Positions 42,020-51,195 of a DNA stretch of 52,716 nucleotides are shown in pieces; positions within the stretch are counted from its first letter, which is position 1; the number at the start of each line of letters is the position of its first letter. The notes under the pieces are model-generated. The model was not told the origin of the DNA and made no database searches. It saw only the letters and a list, made by a program, of their open reading frames with translations. Source of the stretch: Deltaproteobacteria bacterium (GTDB lineage Bacteria; Desulfobacterota; Binatia; UBA1149; CAITLU01); the NCBI GenBank assembly GCA_016218925.1, contig JACRCR010000227.1, positions 1-52,716 on the forward strand, written 5' to 3'. A program made the position numbers and the translations under genes.

Positions 42020-43144
42020 ATGGGACGCATCACCGTCGGGTACCAGGACGCCGGCCTCCACCCGCTTTGGCTGACCAACGCCGGCTTGCGCGTGGCGCGT
42101 CTGCTCGGTGCCGAGTCGCTGTGGCTGCCCGACCACTTCATGGGCTTCATACCCGCCCGGGTCTGGAACACCGACGTGACCAGCGTCGCGAAGCTGGTCC
42201 ACTCTCCCGATGGTCTGTTCGATCCGCTGCAAGTGCTCGCGATCGCCTCCTGCCGCATGCGCGGCGTCGACGTGGGGACCGCGGTAACCGAAGCCTACCG
42301 GCACCATCCGATGGCTCTCGCCCAGTCGTTCGTGACGCTCGACCACATTTCCAGAGGCCACGCCATCCTCGGCATCGGCAACGGAGAAAAACTCAACGTC
42401 GAGCCCTACGGGCTGCCGTGGGGAAAGCAGGTCTCGCGCCTGGAGGAAGCACTGACGATCCTGCGGCTGCTGTGGGAGAGCGACGGGCGGCCGGTTACCT
42501 ACGACGGTCGCTTCTGGCAACTACGCGATGCGATCTTCGATCTCCCGTTTTACAACGGCAGGCCGCCGCGCGTGTGGATCGCCGCCCACGCTCCGCGCAT
42601 GCTCGACCTCACAGGACGCTTCGGAGACGGCTGGCTGCCGACGCTGAAGGCCACGCCCGGCGAATATCGCGCCCGCCTCGACGCCATTCGTGCCGCCGCG
42701 GCCAGCGCCGGTCGCGACATCGACCACTTCGTCCCGTGTCAGATGGCGGTGGTCGCGCTCGGGGAAAGTCGCGACCAAATGGTCGACCTCGCGCTGCGCA
42801 GCCGGCTCGGCGCAGCGATGGCGCTGCTGGCTCCTGACGCAGCGTGGAAGGTCATCGGAAAGACCCACCCTCTCGGCGACGGGTTCGGTGGGTTCTACGA
42901 CATCGTCCCGCCTCGTATCACCGAGGAAGATATCGACACCGCCCAACGCGAGATGACCGCCGAGTTGCTGCTCACCTCGATGTACGCCGGCAGCCCCAGT
43001 CAGATACGCGACGAGATCGCGCCGCTGGTGGAAGCAGGGGCACGCCACATCATCGTCTCCAACCTGGGCGGCATGTTGACCGGCGGAGGCCCGAAGGATG
43101 TGTGGCGCCTCGGCAGCCTCATACGCAAGCTGCGCCGCCTGTGA
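42020..43144 (+). CDS. LLM-class flavin/F420-dependent oxidoreductase (phthiodiolone ketoreductase-like)
   Basis: 374 residues. LLM TIM-barrel signatures are SLWLPDHFMGFIP, LGIGNGEKLNVEPYG, RFWQLRDAIFDLPFY, RVWIAAHAPRMLDLTGRFGDGWLP and GARHIIVSNLGG. It reads like the mycobacterial phthiodiolone/phenolphthiodiolone ketoreductase group that uses F420. Start ATG has AGGAG 9 bases upstream. It is transcribed away from the Mcd-like gene and is followed after 90 bases by the cyclophilin. Substrate unknown. Confidence 0.88.
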   Translation: MGRITVGYQDAGLHPLWLTNAGLRVARLLGAESLWLPDHFMGFIPARVWNTDVTSVAKLVHSPDGLFDPLQVLAIASCRMRGVDVGTAVTEAYRHHPMALAQSFVTLDHISRGHAILGIGNGEKLNVEPYGLPWGKQVSRLEEALTILRLLWESDGRPVTYDGRFWQLRDAIFDLPFYNGRPPRVWIAAHAPRMLDLTGRFGDGWLPTLKATPGEYRARLDAIRAAAASAGRDIDHFVPCQMAVVALGESRDQMVDLALRSRLGAAMALLAPDAAWKVIGKTHPLGDGFGGFYDIVPPRITEEDIDTAQREMTAELLLTSMYAGSPSQIRDEIAPLVEAGARHIIVSNLGGMLTGGGPKDVWRLGSLIRKLRRL

Positions 43145-43234
43145 GGCAACCCGCTCGCGAGACTTTCGCGGCGGCGAGGTCCGTGTTATCCACGCACGAT
43201 CTGCCCGAAGGCGGGACTGAGGAGGCTCGACCCA

Positions 43235-43900
43235 ATGCTGCGATCTTTCGCCTTTCCTGATCACCACCGTGCCGGCGCGTTCGCGCTCGGGCGTTCGCTG
43301 GCGACCGTGCTGCTGGCCGCGTCGCTGGCGGTGGGCTGCGACAACGGGACCCAGGTGTCCGGGGGACCGGCGACACCGGGAGCGTCGCCGTCCAAGAATC
43401 CGGTGGTCGTGATGAAGACCACGAAAGGGACGGTCGAAATCGAACTCGACGAGGCCAAGGCGCCGCTGAGCGTGCGCAATTTCCTCGACTACGTGGATAC
43501 CGGGCACTACGACGGCACGATCTTCCACCGGATCATCAAGGACTTCATGATCCAGGGCGGCGGCTTCACGCCGGCGGGACTCCAGAAACCGACCAAGCCA
43601 CCGGTCAAGAACGAAGCCGGCAACGGTCTCAAGAACACGCGCGGCAGCGTCGCGATGGCGCGCACCAGCGTGGTCGACTCGGCGACCTCGCAGTTCTTCG
43701 TCAATCACGCAGACAACGCCTTCCTCGACTACAAGGACTCGACGCCGCAGGGCTACGGCTATGCGGTGTTCGGAAAGGTGGTTTCCGGAATGGATGTGGT
43801 GGACGCGATCGCCGCGGCGCCCAAGGCGAACAAGGGAGGCGCATTCTCGGATCGCCCCGTCGACGACATCGTGATCGAATCGATCAAGCGCAAGAACTGA
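43235..43900 (+). CDS. Cyclophilin-type peptidyl-prolyl isomerase, lipoprotein
   Basis: 221 residues. A signal peptide with a lipobox LAVGC (Cys35) is followed by a linker and a cyclophilin domain: VVVMKTTKGTVEIELDEAKAP, FHRIIKDFMIQGGGF, SVAMARTS and SQFFVNHADN. It folds secreted proteins at the membrane. GAGGAGG lies upstream of the ATG. It is followed by a hairpin and then metF. Confidence 0.93.
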   Translation: MLRSFAFPDHHRAGAFALGRSLATVLLAASLAVGCDNGTQVSGGPATPGASPSKNPVVVMKTTKGTVEIELDEAKAPLSVRNFLDYVDTGHYDGTIFHRIIKDFMIQGGGFTPAGLQKPTKPPVKNEAGNGLKNTRGSVAMARTSVVDSATSQFFVNHADNAFLDYKDSTPQGYGYAVFGKVVSGMDVVDAIAAAPKANKGGAFSDRPVDDIVIESIKRKN

Positions 43901-43919
43901 GGATCCGGCCCGCGGATCC
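43901..43919 (+). promoter_or_regulatory. 7-bp inverted repeat between cyclophilin and metF
   Basis: GGATCCG-5-CGGATCC starting directly after the stop codon of the cyclophilin gene. No T-run follows. It may mark the mRNA end or protect it, or affect metF expression. Confidence 0.45.
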
Positions 43920-43931
43920 CTGCCGCCGCGC

Positions 43932-44804
43932 ATGCGCATCACGACTCTGCTAGCGCGCGGCGCGCCGATCTTCTCCTTCGAGTTCTTCCCACCGAAGACC
44001 GAAGCGGGAGACCGCGCGCTGCTGACGACGATCGCCGAACTGCGCCCGCTGGCACCCGACTTCGTCTCGGTCACGTACGGTGCGGGAGGCAGCACCCGCG
44101 AGCGCACCGTCGAACTGGTTTCCTACATCAAGCAGCAGGTCGAGATCGAAGCGATGGCCCACCTGACCTGCGTCGGGTCGAGCCGCGACGAGCTGGTCGA
44201 CGTGCTCGATCGTCTGCACAGCGCCGGCATCGAGAACATAATCGCGTTGCGGGGCGATCCGCCGGTTGGCGAAGAGGGGTTCGTCGCCCACCCGCAGGGC
44301 TTTCGTTTCGCGACTGAACTCGTCGAACTGCTTCGATCACAGGCGCGGGGTTTCTGCGTCGCTGCGGCGTGCTACCCCGAGAAGCACGTCGAGGCCCCGT
44401 CATTCGACGCCGACCTGCTGCACCTTCGCGAGAAGGTCGACGCTGGGGTCGACTTCCTGATCACCCAGCTCTTCTTCGACAACGAGTCGTATTTCGATTT
44501 CGTCCAAAGGGCGCGCGGGGCGGGCATCACCGTGCCGATCGTGGCCGGAATCATGCCGATCACGAACCTCGGACAGATCGAGCGCTTCACCCAGCGCTGC
44601 GGCGCGGCGATTCCGCGCGCGCTGCACGAAATCCTCGATCCGCACCGCGACGACAGCGAGACGGTGGAGCGCCTCAGCGTCGCGTACGCGATCGACCAGT
44701 GCCGCGAGCTTCTCGACCGCGGCGCGCCCGGAATACACTTCTACACGCTCAACAAGTCGCGGGCGACGCGCGACATCCTCACCGCGCTGCGCCGCCACAC
44801 CTGA
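43932..44804 (+). CDS. metF: 5,10-methylenetetrahydrofolate reductase
   Basis: 290 residues, the usual length for bacterial MetF. Signatures are FSFEFFPPKTEAGDRALL (catalytic Glu), SVTYGAGGSTRERT, HLTCVGSSRDEL, ALRGDPPVGE and DFLITQLFFDN. It is an FAD enzyme that makes 5-methyl-THF for methionine synthesis. It ends 10 bases before the convergent stop of the LCAD-type gene. I see no riboswitch in the 31 bases before it. Confidence 0.95.
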   Translation: MRITTLLARGAPIFSFEFFPPKTEAGDRALLTTIAELRPLAPDFVSVTYGAGGSTRERTVELVSYIKQQVEIEAMAHLTCVGSSRDELVDVLDRLHSAGIENIIALRGDPPVGEEGFVAHPQGFRFATELVELLRSQARGFCVAAACYPEKHVEAPSFDADLLHLREKVDAGVDFLITQLFFDNESYFDFVQRARGAGITVPIVAGIMPITNLGQIERFTQRCGAAIPRALHEILDPHRDDSETVERLSVAYAIDQCRELLDRGAPGIHFYTLNKSRATRDILTALRRHT

Positions 44805-44813
44805 GGCGCTTCT

Positions 44814-45959
44814 CTACAATCCCATCTGTTTGGCGATGATGACCTTCATGATCTCGCTGGTGCCGGCGAAGATCGTCTGGATGCGGGCGTCCAGGTAATC
44901 GCGCGCGATCGGATATTCCATCATGTAGCCGTATCCACCGTGGAACTGCAGCACCTGATCGCAGGTGCGCTTGAGCATCTCGGTGATCCAATACTTGGCC
45001 ATCGAGGTCTCCTTGACGATGCCGGATCCGGCCACGTGCTCGGCGATCAACCGGTCGATGAAAGTACGCCCGAGTTCGACCTCGGTGGCCATCTCGGCCA
45101 GACGGAACTGGGTGTGCTGGAGCTTGGAAAGAGGACGCCCGAACGCCTTTCTCTCTTGCGTGTAGCGCACTCCGTCGGCGAGCACGAGTTCGGCGGCTGC
45201 CTGGGCGCCGAGCGCACACACGAGCCGCTCCTGCTGCAGCTTCTGCATGAGGAAATAGAAACCCGCGCCCTCGGCGCCGAGCAGATTTTCCTTCGGCACC
45301 ACGCAGTCACTGAAGCTCAGCTCGGAGGTGTCCTGGGCCTTCAGGCCCATCTTCTCCAGGTTGCGGCCGCGTTCGAAGCCCGGGGTGCCGGCCTCGACTA
45401 CGATCAGCGACACTCCGGTGTAGGGCGGATCCGCCTGGGTGTCGGTCTTTGCGACGACGATACACAGGTCGCAGAGCTGGCCGTTGGAGATGAACGTCTT
45501 CTGTCCGTTGACGATGTAGTGGTCACCTTCCAGCCGCGCGGTGGTCTGGATGCCCTGCAGGTCGGAGCCGGCGCCCGGCTCGGTCATCGCGATCGCGCTG
45601 ATCTTGTCTCCGCTGGCACAACCGGGCAGCCACCGTTTCTTTTGCTCGTCATTGCCGAAGCTGAAGAGGTAGGGCACCACGATGTCGTTGTGCAGCGAGA
45701 ACATCGGCCCGGTAGCACGGGCCGCGACCATCTCCTCGATCAGCACCACCGAATAGAGGAAGTCGGCCCCCGACCCGCCGTACTCCTCAGGGAGCCACGA
45801 GCACAAGAAGCCGGCCTCGCCGGCCTTCTCCCAGATCGATCGCGGAACGACGCCCTGCTTCTCCCAATCAGCGTGGAACGGAGTCACCTCGCTGCGCAGA
45901 AAGCGTCGCACGGCGTCGCGAAACTGGTGGTGTTCTTCGGAAAAAAGTGTTCGTTCCAT
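44814..45959 (-). CDS. Acyl-CoA dehydrogenase, long-chain (LCAD/IVD) type
   Basis: 381 residues from the ATG at 45959 (longer frame to 46262 is not supported). ACAD motifs: LPEEYGGSGAD, MTEPGAGSDLQGI, KAFGRPLSKLQHTQFRLAE, FHGGYGYMMEYPIARDY. At the usual base position there is IFAGTSEIM, with Ala instead of Glu. The catalytic Glu instead fits LQQERLV, equivalent to the alternate base of LCAD and isovaleryl-CoA dehydrogenases. The C-terminus (SMAKYW, IIAKQM) also fits LCAD. Likely a long- or branched-chain acyl-CoA enzyme of beta-oxidation. Confidence 0.9.
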   Translation of the reverse strand: MERTLFSEEHHQFRDAVRRFLRSEVTPFHADWEKQGVVPRSIWEKAGEAGFLCSWLPEEYGGSGADFLYSVVLIEEMVAARATGPMFSLHNDIVVPYLFSFGNDEQKKRWLPGCASGDKISAIAMTEPGAGSDLQGIQTTARLEGDHYIVNGQKTFISNGQLCDLCIVVAKTDTQADPPYTGVSLIVVEAGTPGFERGRNLEKMGLKAQDTSELSFSDCVVPKENLLGAEGAGFYFLMQKLQQERLVCALGAQAAAELVLADGVRYTQERKAFGRPLSKLQHTQFRLAEMATEVELGRTFIDRLIAEHVAGSGIVKETSMAKYWITEMLKRTCDQVLQFHGGYGYMMEYPIARDYLDARIQTIFAGTSEIMKVIIAKQMGL

Positions 45960-46062
45960 GGGGTCGACCGAGTAGCGAGAGCAGCCTCGTGAGTAAAACC
46001 CCGGCGTTCGTCGCCGCCGGCCAAACGCCTGTTTTCGCTGTCGCGCGGGCGAGATCGCCGAC

Positions 46063-46091
46063 TTGACAGAGAACCACGCACGGCACATCGT
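46063..46091 (+). promoter_or_regulatory. Weak candidate promoter for the GT-C/AP pair
   Basis: TTGACA at 46063-46068, followed 17 bases later by CATCGT, which matches only three of six. It lies in the 264-base divergent gap before the ATG at 46224. Low confidence. Confidence 0.25.
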
Positions 46092-46223
46092 CCGCACCCG
46101 TCGCGGGCCCCGGCAGCGAAGAATCCGAGCGTGAGCGACCCGATCTCCGACGCGACCGTCAACCGACCCTCCAGCCGAGCGTAAGCCGACAGTGCCCACC
46201 ATGGCGACCATCCCGATCATCCG

Positions 46224-47999
46224 ATGACGCGCGTCCTCGAGCACGTGCGGTCCGCCTGGCACAACGACCGGGCGGGCCTGATGCTGCCGCTGTCGATCTA
46301 CGCAGCGTCGCTGTTGGTCTTCGTTCAGGCGTTGCGCTGGGGGCTACCGGTTGGCGACGAGACCTGGGCCGCAGACGCAATCCGGCCGAGCGCGCCGCTG
46401 GCGGTCGTCTATCACAACTTCCTCGCCGAAGGCTGGAACAGCGGCTGGTTCTGGTTCAAGTACCCACCCTTCCACGCCTTCCTGCTCACAGCCGCATACC
46501 TTCCCTATTTGCTCTGGGCGTGGGTGAGCGGTGAGCTGCACGGCTTTGAGTCCCAGTACCCGTTCGGCTTCGCCGATCCCGAACTCGCCCTTAGCCGCCT
46601 TGCCTGGATCGGTCGCTTGATCAGCGCGCTGATGGGCGCCGGAGTGGTGACCTTGGTGTACGCCTGCGTGGTGCGAAGCTTCGGACGCTGCAAAGCCGCG
46701 GCGGCAGCCTGCGCGACGGCGCTGTGCTACCCGATGGTGTTCTACGCTCAGACCACCAATGTGGAGGTGCCCTACCTCTTCTGGATGATGGTCGCGCTAC
46801 TGGCGGCGGTGCGGCTTCTCGAAGGCCAGGACACGCGAGTGTGGTGGATGCTTCTCGGCGTCGGCGCGGCGCTGTCGCTGTCGACCAAGGAACTGGTAGC
46901 CGGCGTGTTCGTCGGACTGCCTCCGGCCATGATCGGGGTCTACCTCGCGCAGCGACGACCGGCCGCGAGCTGGCTGCGCGGCGGATGCGCTGCCGCGCTC
47001 GCTTTCGCGGCCGCGATCGCCGTGGCCAACAACGTATTCTTCAATGCTTCGGGGTTCACCCACCGCATCGGGTTCTTGACGCAGACACTGCCGCCCGAAA
47101 TAGCTCTGCGCTACGCACCCTACTACTTCCCGATCGATCTCGGCACGGCCCACGGGGCCGCTGCCGAATTGGACCAACTGCGCATGGCTGGCACTCGGCT
47201 GCTCCAGAGCCTGGGCGTTCCGACCTCGCTGCTGGCGCTCGCAGGTGTCGTCATCGCGATGCGCGCGGCGCCCGCCTGGACGGCGTTGCTGCTGTCGATC
47301 GCGCTCGCCTACTACGTGGTCAGCGTGCGAGCGATGCTCTCGCTCAGCCTTCGCTACGTCATGCCGTTGACGCTCATAGCGACGGTATTCGCCGGAATCT
47401 CGCTCGGCACCCTGCTCGAAGGCGGCACTGCAGCGCGCTGGAGGCGGCCGCTGGCCGCACTGTTGCTGCTGTACCTTTTTGCCTACGGATGGGACGTCAA
47501 TCGAATGATGAAGGCCGACGGGCGTTATCAGGCCGAAAACTGGATCGCAGCGCATGCGGCCGATGGTGCGCGCATCGAAGTCTACCAGAACCCCACCTAC
47601 CTGCCGCGCTTCCCAGGCCGCGTGAACGTCGACAGCGTAGCCTTCGAGCAGCGGACGAGCGAAGCCTTTCGCGAGCGCATGCCCGACTTCGTGGTGCTGT
47701 CTTCGGCGGGGCTGTCGGGCGTATCGGTGCAGTACAAGCAGGACTGGCACGAGAGCGGGGACACCGAGCGAGGCTTCGTCGAGGGCAAGAAGAGCGCCGC
47801 CGGCGTAGTCATGACGTATCAGCGCCAGGCCAACGTCGACTTTCTAGCCGCGCTGGCCGACGGATCGCTCGGATACCACGAGGCCGCGCGTTTCGACGTC
47901 GACCCATGGATCCCGCGCACCTTGATCCAGAGCCTGAACCCCGAGATCTTGATCTACCGTCGCGGCGCCGGCGCGGGAGTCGAGTCCAAACGCGAGTGA
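46224..47999 (+). CDS. GT-C fold membrane glycosyltransferase (PMT-like)
   Basis: 591 residues. About ten TM helices with the PMT-type first loop (RWGLPVGDETWAADAIRPSAP) that carries the acidic catalytic residue, and KYPPFHAFLLTAAYLPYL after it. A periplasmic C-terminal domain of about 140 residues follows. It should use a polyprenyl-phosphate sugar on the periplasmic side. It is 17 bases before the AP-superfamily gene downstream, repeating the gene pairing seen at 1910-5583. No GT2 donor synthase is next to this copy. Confidence 0.85.
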   Translation: MTRVLEHVRSAWHNDRAGLMLPLSIYAASLLVFVQALRWGLPVGDETWAADAIRPSAPLAVVYHNFLAEGWNSGWFWFKYPPFHAFLLTAAYLPYLLWAWVSGELHGFESQYPFGFADPELALSRLAWIGRLISALMGAGVVTLVYACVVRSFGRCKAAAAACATALCYPMVFYAQTTNVEVPYLFWMMVALLAAVRLLEGQDTRVWWMLLGVGAALSLSTKELVAGVFVGLPPAMIGVYLAQRRPAASWLRGGCAAALAFAAAIAVANNVFFNASGFTHRIGFLTQTLPPEIALRYAPYYFPIDLGTAHGAAAELDQLRMAGTRLLQSLGVPTSLLALAGVVIAMRAAPAWTALLLSIALAYYVVSVRAMLSLSLRYVMPLTLIATVFAGISLGTLLEGGTAARWRRPLAALLLLYLFAYGWDVNRMMKADGRYQAENWIAAHAADGARIEVYQNPTYLPRFPGRVNVDSVAFEQRTSEAFRERMPDFVVLSSAGLSGVSVQYKQDWHESGDTERGFVEGKKSAAGVVMTYQRQANVDFLAALADGSLGYHEAARFDVDPWIPRTLIQSLNPEILIYRRGAGAGVESKRE

Positions 48000-48016
48000 G
48001 ACTACAAAGAGCTTCC

Positions 48017-50032
48017 ATGTCGTCCGCACGTTCGAACTTCCTGCGCTGTCTCGGCGGCCTGCTGGCGCTCACGCTGGCAACCTGGGTGATCGAGGCCGTC
48101 GCCATCAGCGCGGCCTTCCACCACCGCCTGCTGGCGCCCTACGCTTACTTCGCCAACCAGACCTTCGATTTTCTGTGCAAACTGCGCTTCGCGGCCGGTT
48201 TCCTGCCGTCGTGGGTGCCGGGCCTGCCCGATGGGTTCGCCGGCCTCACCGTCGGAGACAAACTACTGTACGCACTGGCGCTGCTGGCGCCCTCGCTCTG
48301 TGTCGCGCTCGGCATCGGCGCGATCGGCGCAGCGGCGGCCGCGGCCACGCAGCGGCGCGTGCGCAGCGTGCGCCAGTACGTCATGGCGTGGGCGGTGTTC
48401 GGGCTGATCGTCCACGTGGCGGTGGCTGTCCCCACCCTCGGTCTGCAAGACGGGCTGCGTCTGGGCAAGACCCTGTACCGGTTGCGCGGTCTGGTCGTGG
48501 ACGGCGCGGTCCTGGCGATGGCCGTGTGGGCGCTGGGAACGCTGTCCGCGCTGCGGCTGGCTCCGATGCTGGAGATCTCGCGATCGGCGCGGACGATCAC
48601 GGCGGGGCTGCTGCTGGGACTCACGGCCGTGGGCTGGTGGCAGCAACCGGCGATCGTCGCGGTCGCTGCCGCGCCTTCGCCGGCAAGTGCCGCCGGCGGC
48701 GACGGCGCAGCGGCCTACAATGTCGTGCTGATCTCGCTGGACAGTCTGCGCGCCGACCATCTGCGGACATACGGTTATCAGCGCGACACCGCGCCGGCGA
48801 TCGACCGGATGGCACGCGAGGGTGTCGTGTTCGACAACGCCATCGCGACCTCTTCGTGGACGTTGCCCACCCACGTCACGATGTTCACCGGCCGCTATCA
48901 GCTCTCTCACGGCGTCATCGACGAGACCAGCGTGCTGCCGTCCTCGATCCCGACCCTCGGGCAGATCTTCAAAGCTGCGGGATTTTCCAGCGCCGGATTC
49001 GCTTCCGGGCCCTATCTGGCGGGTCACTACGGCTACGAGCGCGGAATGGATACCTATCGGGATCTGAGCGCACGCTTCTCCGATCCTCGCGAGGCCCGCT
49101 CGGCGATTCTCTCGCCGGAAATCAACGCCGACGCGCTGGGGTGGCTCGACGCCCACGCAACCGAACGCTTTTTTCTGTTCCTCCACTATTTCGACATCCA
49201 CTACGACTACGTGCCTCCGGCTCCGTACGACACGATGTTCGACCCCGACTACACCGGCACGATGGACGGCCGCAATTTCATCGAACGCAGCGACGTCAAC
49301 GCGCGCATGAACGGGCGCGATCTCGATCACGTCCGCGCACTTTACGACGGGGAAATCCGTTTTACCGACGAACACGTCGGACGCGTTCTCGACAAACTCG
49401 AGGCGCTGGGCGTGCTGGAGAAGACCGTCGTGCTGCTCGTCGCCGACCACGGCGACGAATTCTTCGAACACGGCAACAAGGGGCACCACCGCACGGTCTA
49501 CGACGAAGTGATCCGCGTTCCGTTCGTGCTGCGACTGCCGGGAAAGACCCATGCCGGAGTCCGGATCCAGGATCAGGTGAGCCTGGTCGACGTCCTTCCC
49601 ACCTTGCTGGAAAGCGCCGCGGTCGCGACCCCGCCCGAAACCGAGGGCGTCAGCGTGCGGCACTTCCTGGAGGGGTCGCCCCCGCAGCGCGACGCGGTCT
49701 ACTCGGACTTCTACGACAAACAGGGATTCAATCTGCAGGTGGCGCGCCGCACCCCCGCCGACAAGACCATCCACCATTTCAACCGCATCACGCATCCCAC
49801 CCGCGGCGCGATCGAGTACTACGATCTCGCTGCCGATCCTCGCGAGCGCAACGACGTGAGCAGCACCAGGCGCGACGCCGTCACCTCGTCGCTGACCAAC
49901 ATGGGCGATTGGCTCGGCCAGCAGTGGCGCGCACAGCGAAGCGCCGAAGCCGCGTCGGGCGGCCACTCCTCGATCAAGATAGACGAGGACACGATGGAGC
50001 GCCTCAAGTCGCTCGGTTACGTCGGCGAGTAG
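48017..50032 (+). CDS. Membrane-anchored sulfatase-fold (AP superfamily) enzyme, paralogue
   Basis: 671 residues from the ATG at 48017; longer in-frame starts back to 46724 run antisense to nothing real and overlap the GT-C gene. N-terminal TM domain (about 10-215), then a sulfatase-fold domain from about 234: NVVLISLDSLRADH (D242), SSWTLPTHVTMFTG (Thr282 at the nucleophile position), FLFLHYFDIHYDYVPP and VADHGDEFFEHGNKGHH. It ends in ERLKSLGYVGE. Close relative of the gene at 3544-5583. Not expected to be a formylglycine sulfatase. Confidence 0.87.
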   Translation: MSSARSNFLRCLGGLLALTLATWVIEAVAISAAFHHRLLAPYAYFANQTFDFLCKLRFAAGFLPSWVPGLPDGFAGLTVGDKLLYALALLAPSLCVALGIGAIGAAAAAATQRRVRSVRQYVMAWAVFGLIVHVAVAVPTLGLQDGLRLGKTLYRLRGLVVDGAVLAMAVWALGTLSALRLAPMLEISRSARTITAGLLLGLTAVGWWQQPAIVAVAAAPSPASAAGGDGAAAYNVVLISLDSLRADHLRTYGYQRDTAPAIDRMAREGVVFDNAIATSSWTLPTHVTMFTGRYQLSHGVIDETSVLPSSIPTLGQIFKAAGFSSAGFASGPYLAGHYGYERGMDTYRDLSARFSDPREARSAILSPEINADALGWLDAHATERFFLFLHYFDIHYDYVPPAPYDTMFDPDYTGTMDGRNFIERSDVNARMNGRDLDHVRALYDGEIRFTDEHVGRVLDKLEALGVLEKTVVLLVADHGDEFFEHGNKGHHRTVYDEVIRVPFVLRLPGKTHAGVRIQDQVSLVDVLPTLLESAAVATPPETEGVSVRHFLEGSPPQRDAVYSDFYDKQGFNLQVARRTPADKTIHHFNRITHPTRGAIEYYDLAADPRERNDVSSTRRDAVTSSLTNMGDWLGQQWRAQRSAEAASGGHSSIKIDEDTMERLKSLGYVGE

Positions 50033-50038
50033 GCGGCT

Positions 50039-51181
50039 TCAGAAGCCTTGCAGAGCAGCGAACCGATTGCGGTGGTACGCGGCATCGCCGAACGTCATTT
50101 CCGAGCCTCGCAGTCGCTTCAGGAAGAAGCCCACGTCGTGCTCGTCGGTCATCCCTATACCGCCGTGCATCTGCAGTCCCTCGTAGCCGATCATGGCGCC
50201 TGCGTCCGAGCAGCGTGCCTTGGCAACGCTGACGAGAGCGCGAGCCTCGGGGGCGCCGTGATCCAGCGCGGTACAGGCCCCCATTACCGACGATCGTGCC
50301 AGCTCGAGCTCGACGAACATCTTGGCCGCTCGGTGCTTGAGCGCCTGGAAGCTGCCGATCGGCACTCCGTACTGTTTGCGCGTCTTCAGATAGTCGAGCG
50401 TCATCTCGAACGTAGCCGTCATGTTGCCTAGCATCTCCGCGCAGAGCCCGGCGGTGGCGCGGTCGATGACGTCCTCGAGCAGCGCGAGCCCGTTGCCCTC
50501 GGTTCCCAGCATCGCCGCCGACGACACTTCGACGCCGTTCATGCGCAGGATCGCGACCTGACGCAGGTGCATGGTCTTCTGGCGTGCCACTTCGACGCCG
50601 GCAGCGCCGCGCTCGACCACGAACAGCGAGATGCCGTCGCGGTCACCGTGCTCGCCGGCGCTGCGCGCCACCACGACAATTACCTCGGCGACGTGCCCGT
50701 CCAGAACCAGGGTCTTCTCGCCGCTGAGGACGTAGCTGCTCCCCTTCTTCTCGGCACGCGTCCGGCAGTGGGCCAGATCGTAGCGCCCCTCGCGCTCCTG
50801 GTAGGCCAGCGACATCAGCAGCGAACCGTCCGCCACACGCGGCAGCAGGTCGGCCTTGTGGGCCTGGGTGCCACCGAGCACCACCGCGGCGGCTCCCAGC
50901 ACTGCCGTCGAGAGCAACGGTTCCGGCACCAGGCTGCGACCGCACTCTTCCATCACGCAGGCCATCTCGAGGCAGCCCATACCCAGCCCACCCGCCTCTT
51001 CGGGAATCATTATGGCGGGCCAGCCGAGCTCGGCCATCTTCTTCCACAGGTCGCGCGAAAACCCGACGGAGTCGTCGCTGTCGCGCAGCGCACGCACACG
51101 CGAAATCGGCGACTGTTTCTTGACGAAGTCCGCCGCGGCCTTCTTGAGCATTTGTTGGTCTTCGGAAAGAACCAGTCCCAT
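50039..51181 (-). CDS. Acyl-CoA dehydrogenase, short subunit-like (FadE/ChsE type)
   Basis: 380 residues. N-terminal SEDQQMLKKAAADFV, IPEEAGGLGMG and the ACAD core. The C-terminal stretch at the usual base position is KRLRGSEMTFGDAAYH, without the EGT pattern. Only 14 bases separate it from the ACAD gene upstream (51196-52401). Such adjacent pairs in actinobacteria form alpha2beta2 enzymes (ChsE1-ChsE2, FadE26-FadE27 class) acting on bulky side-chain acyl-CoAs. The same arrangement is likely here. Confidence 0.85.
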   Translation of the reverse strand: MGLVLSEDQQMLKKAAADFVKKQSPISRVRALRDSDDSVGFSRDLWKKMAELGWPAIMIPEEAGGLGMGCLEMACVMEECGRSLVPEPLLSTAVLGAAAVVLGGTQAHKADLLPRVADGSLLMSLAYQEREGRYDLAHCRTRAEKKGSSYVLSGEKTLVLDGHVAEVIVVVARSAGEHGDRDGISLFVVERGAAGVEVARQKTMHLRQVAILRMNGVEVSSAAMLGTEGNGLALLEDVIDRATAGLCAEMLGNMTATFEMTLDYLKTRKQYGVPIGSFQALKHRAAKMFVELELARSSVMGACTALDHGAPEARALVSVAKARCSDAGAMIGYEGLQMHGGIGMTDEHDVGFFLKRLRGSEMTFGDAAYHRNRFAALQGF

Positions 51182-51195
51182 GGCGTCTCGCTTCC

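Noticed and set aside
46201-46227. An 8-codon upstream ORF ending in ATGA at the GT-C start
   Set aside because: Too short and without an SD site to call; possibly chance.
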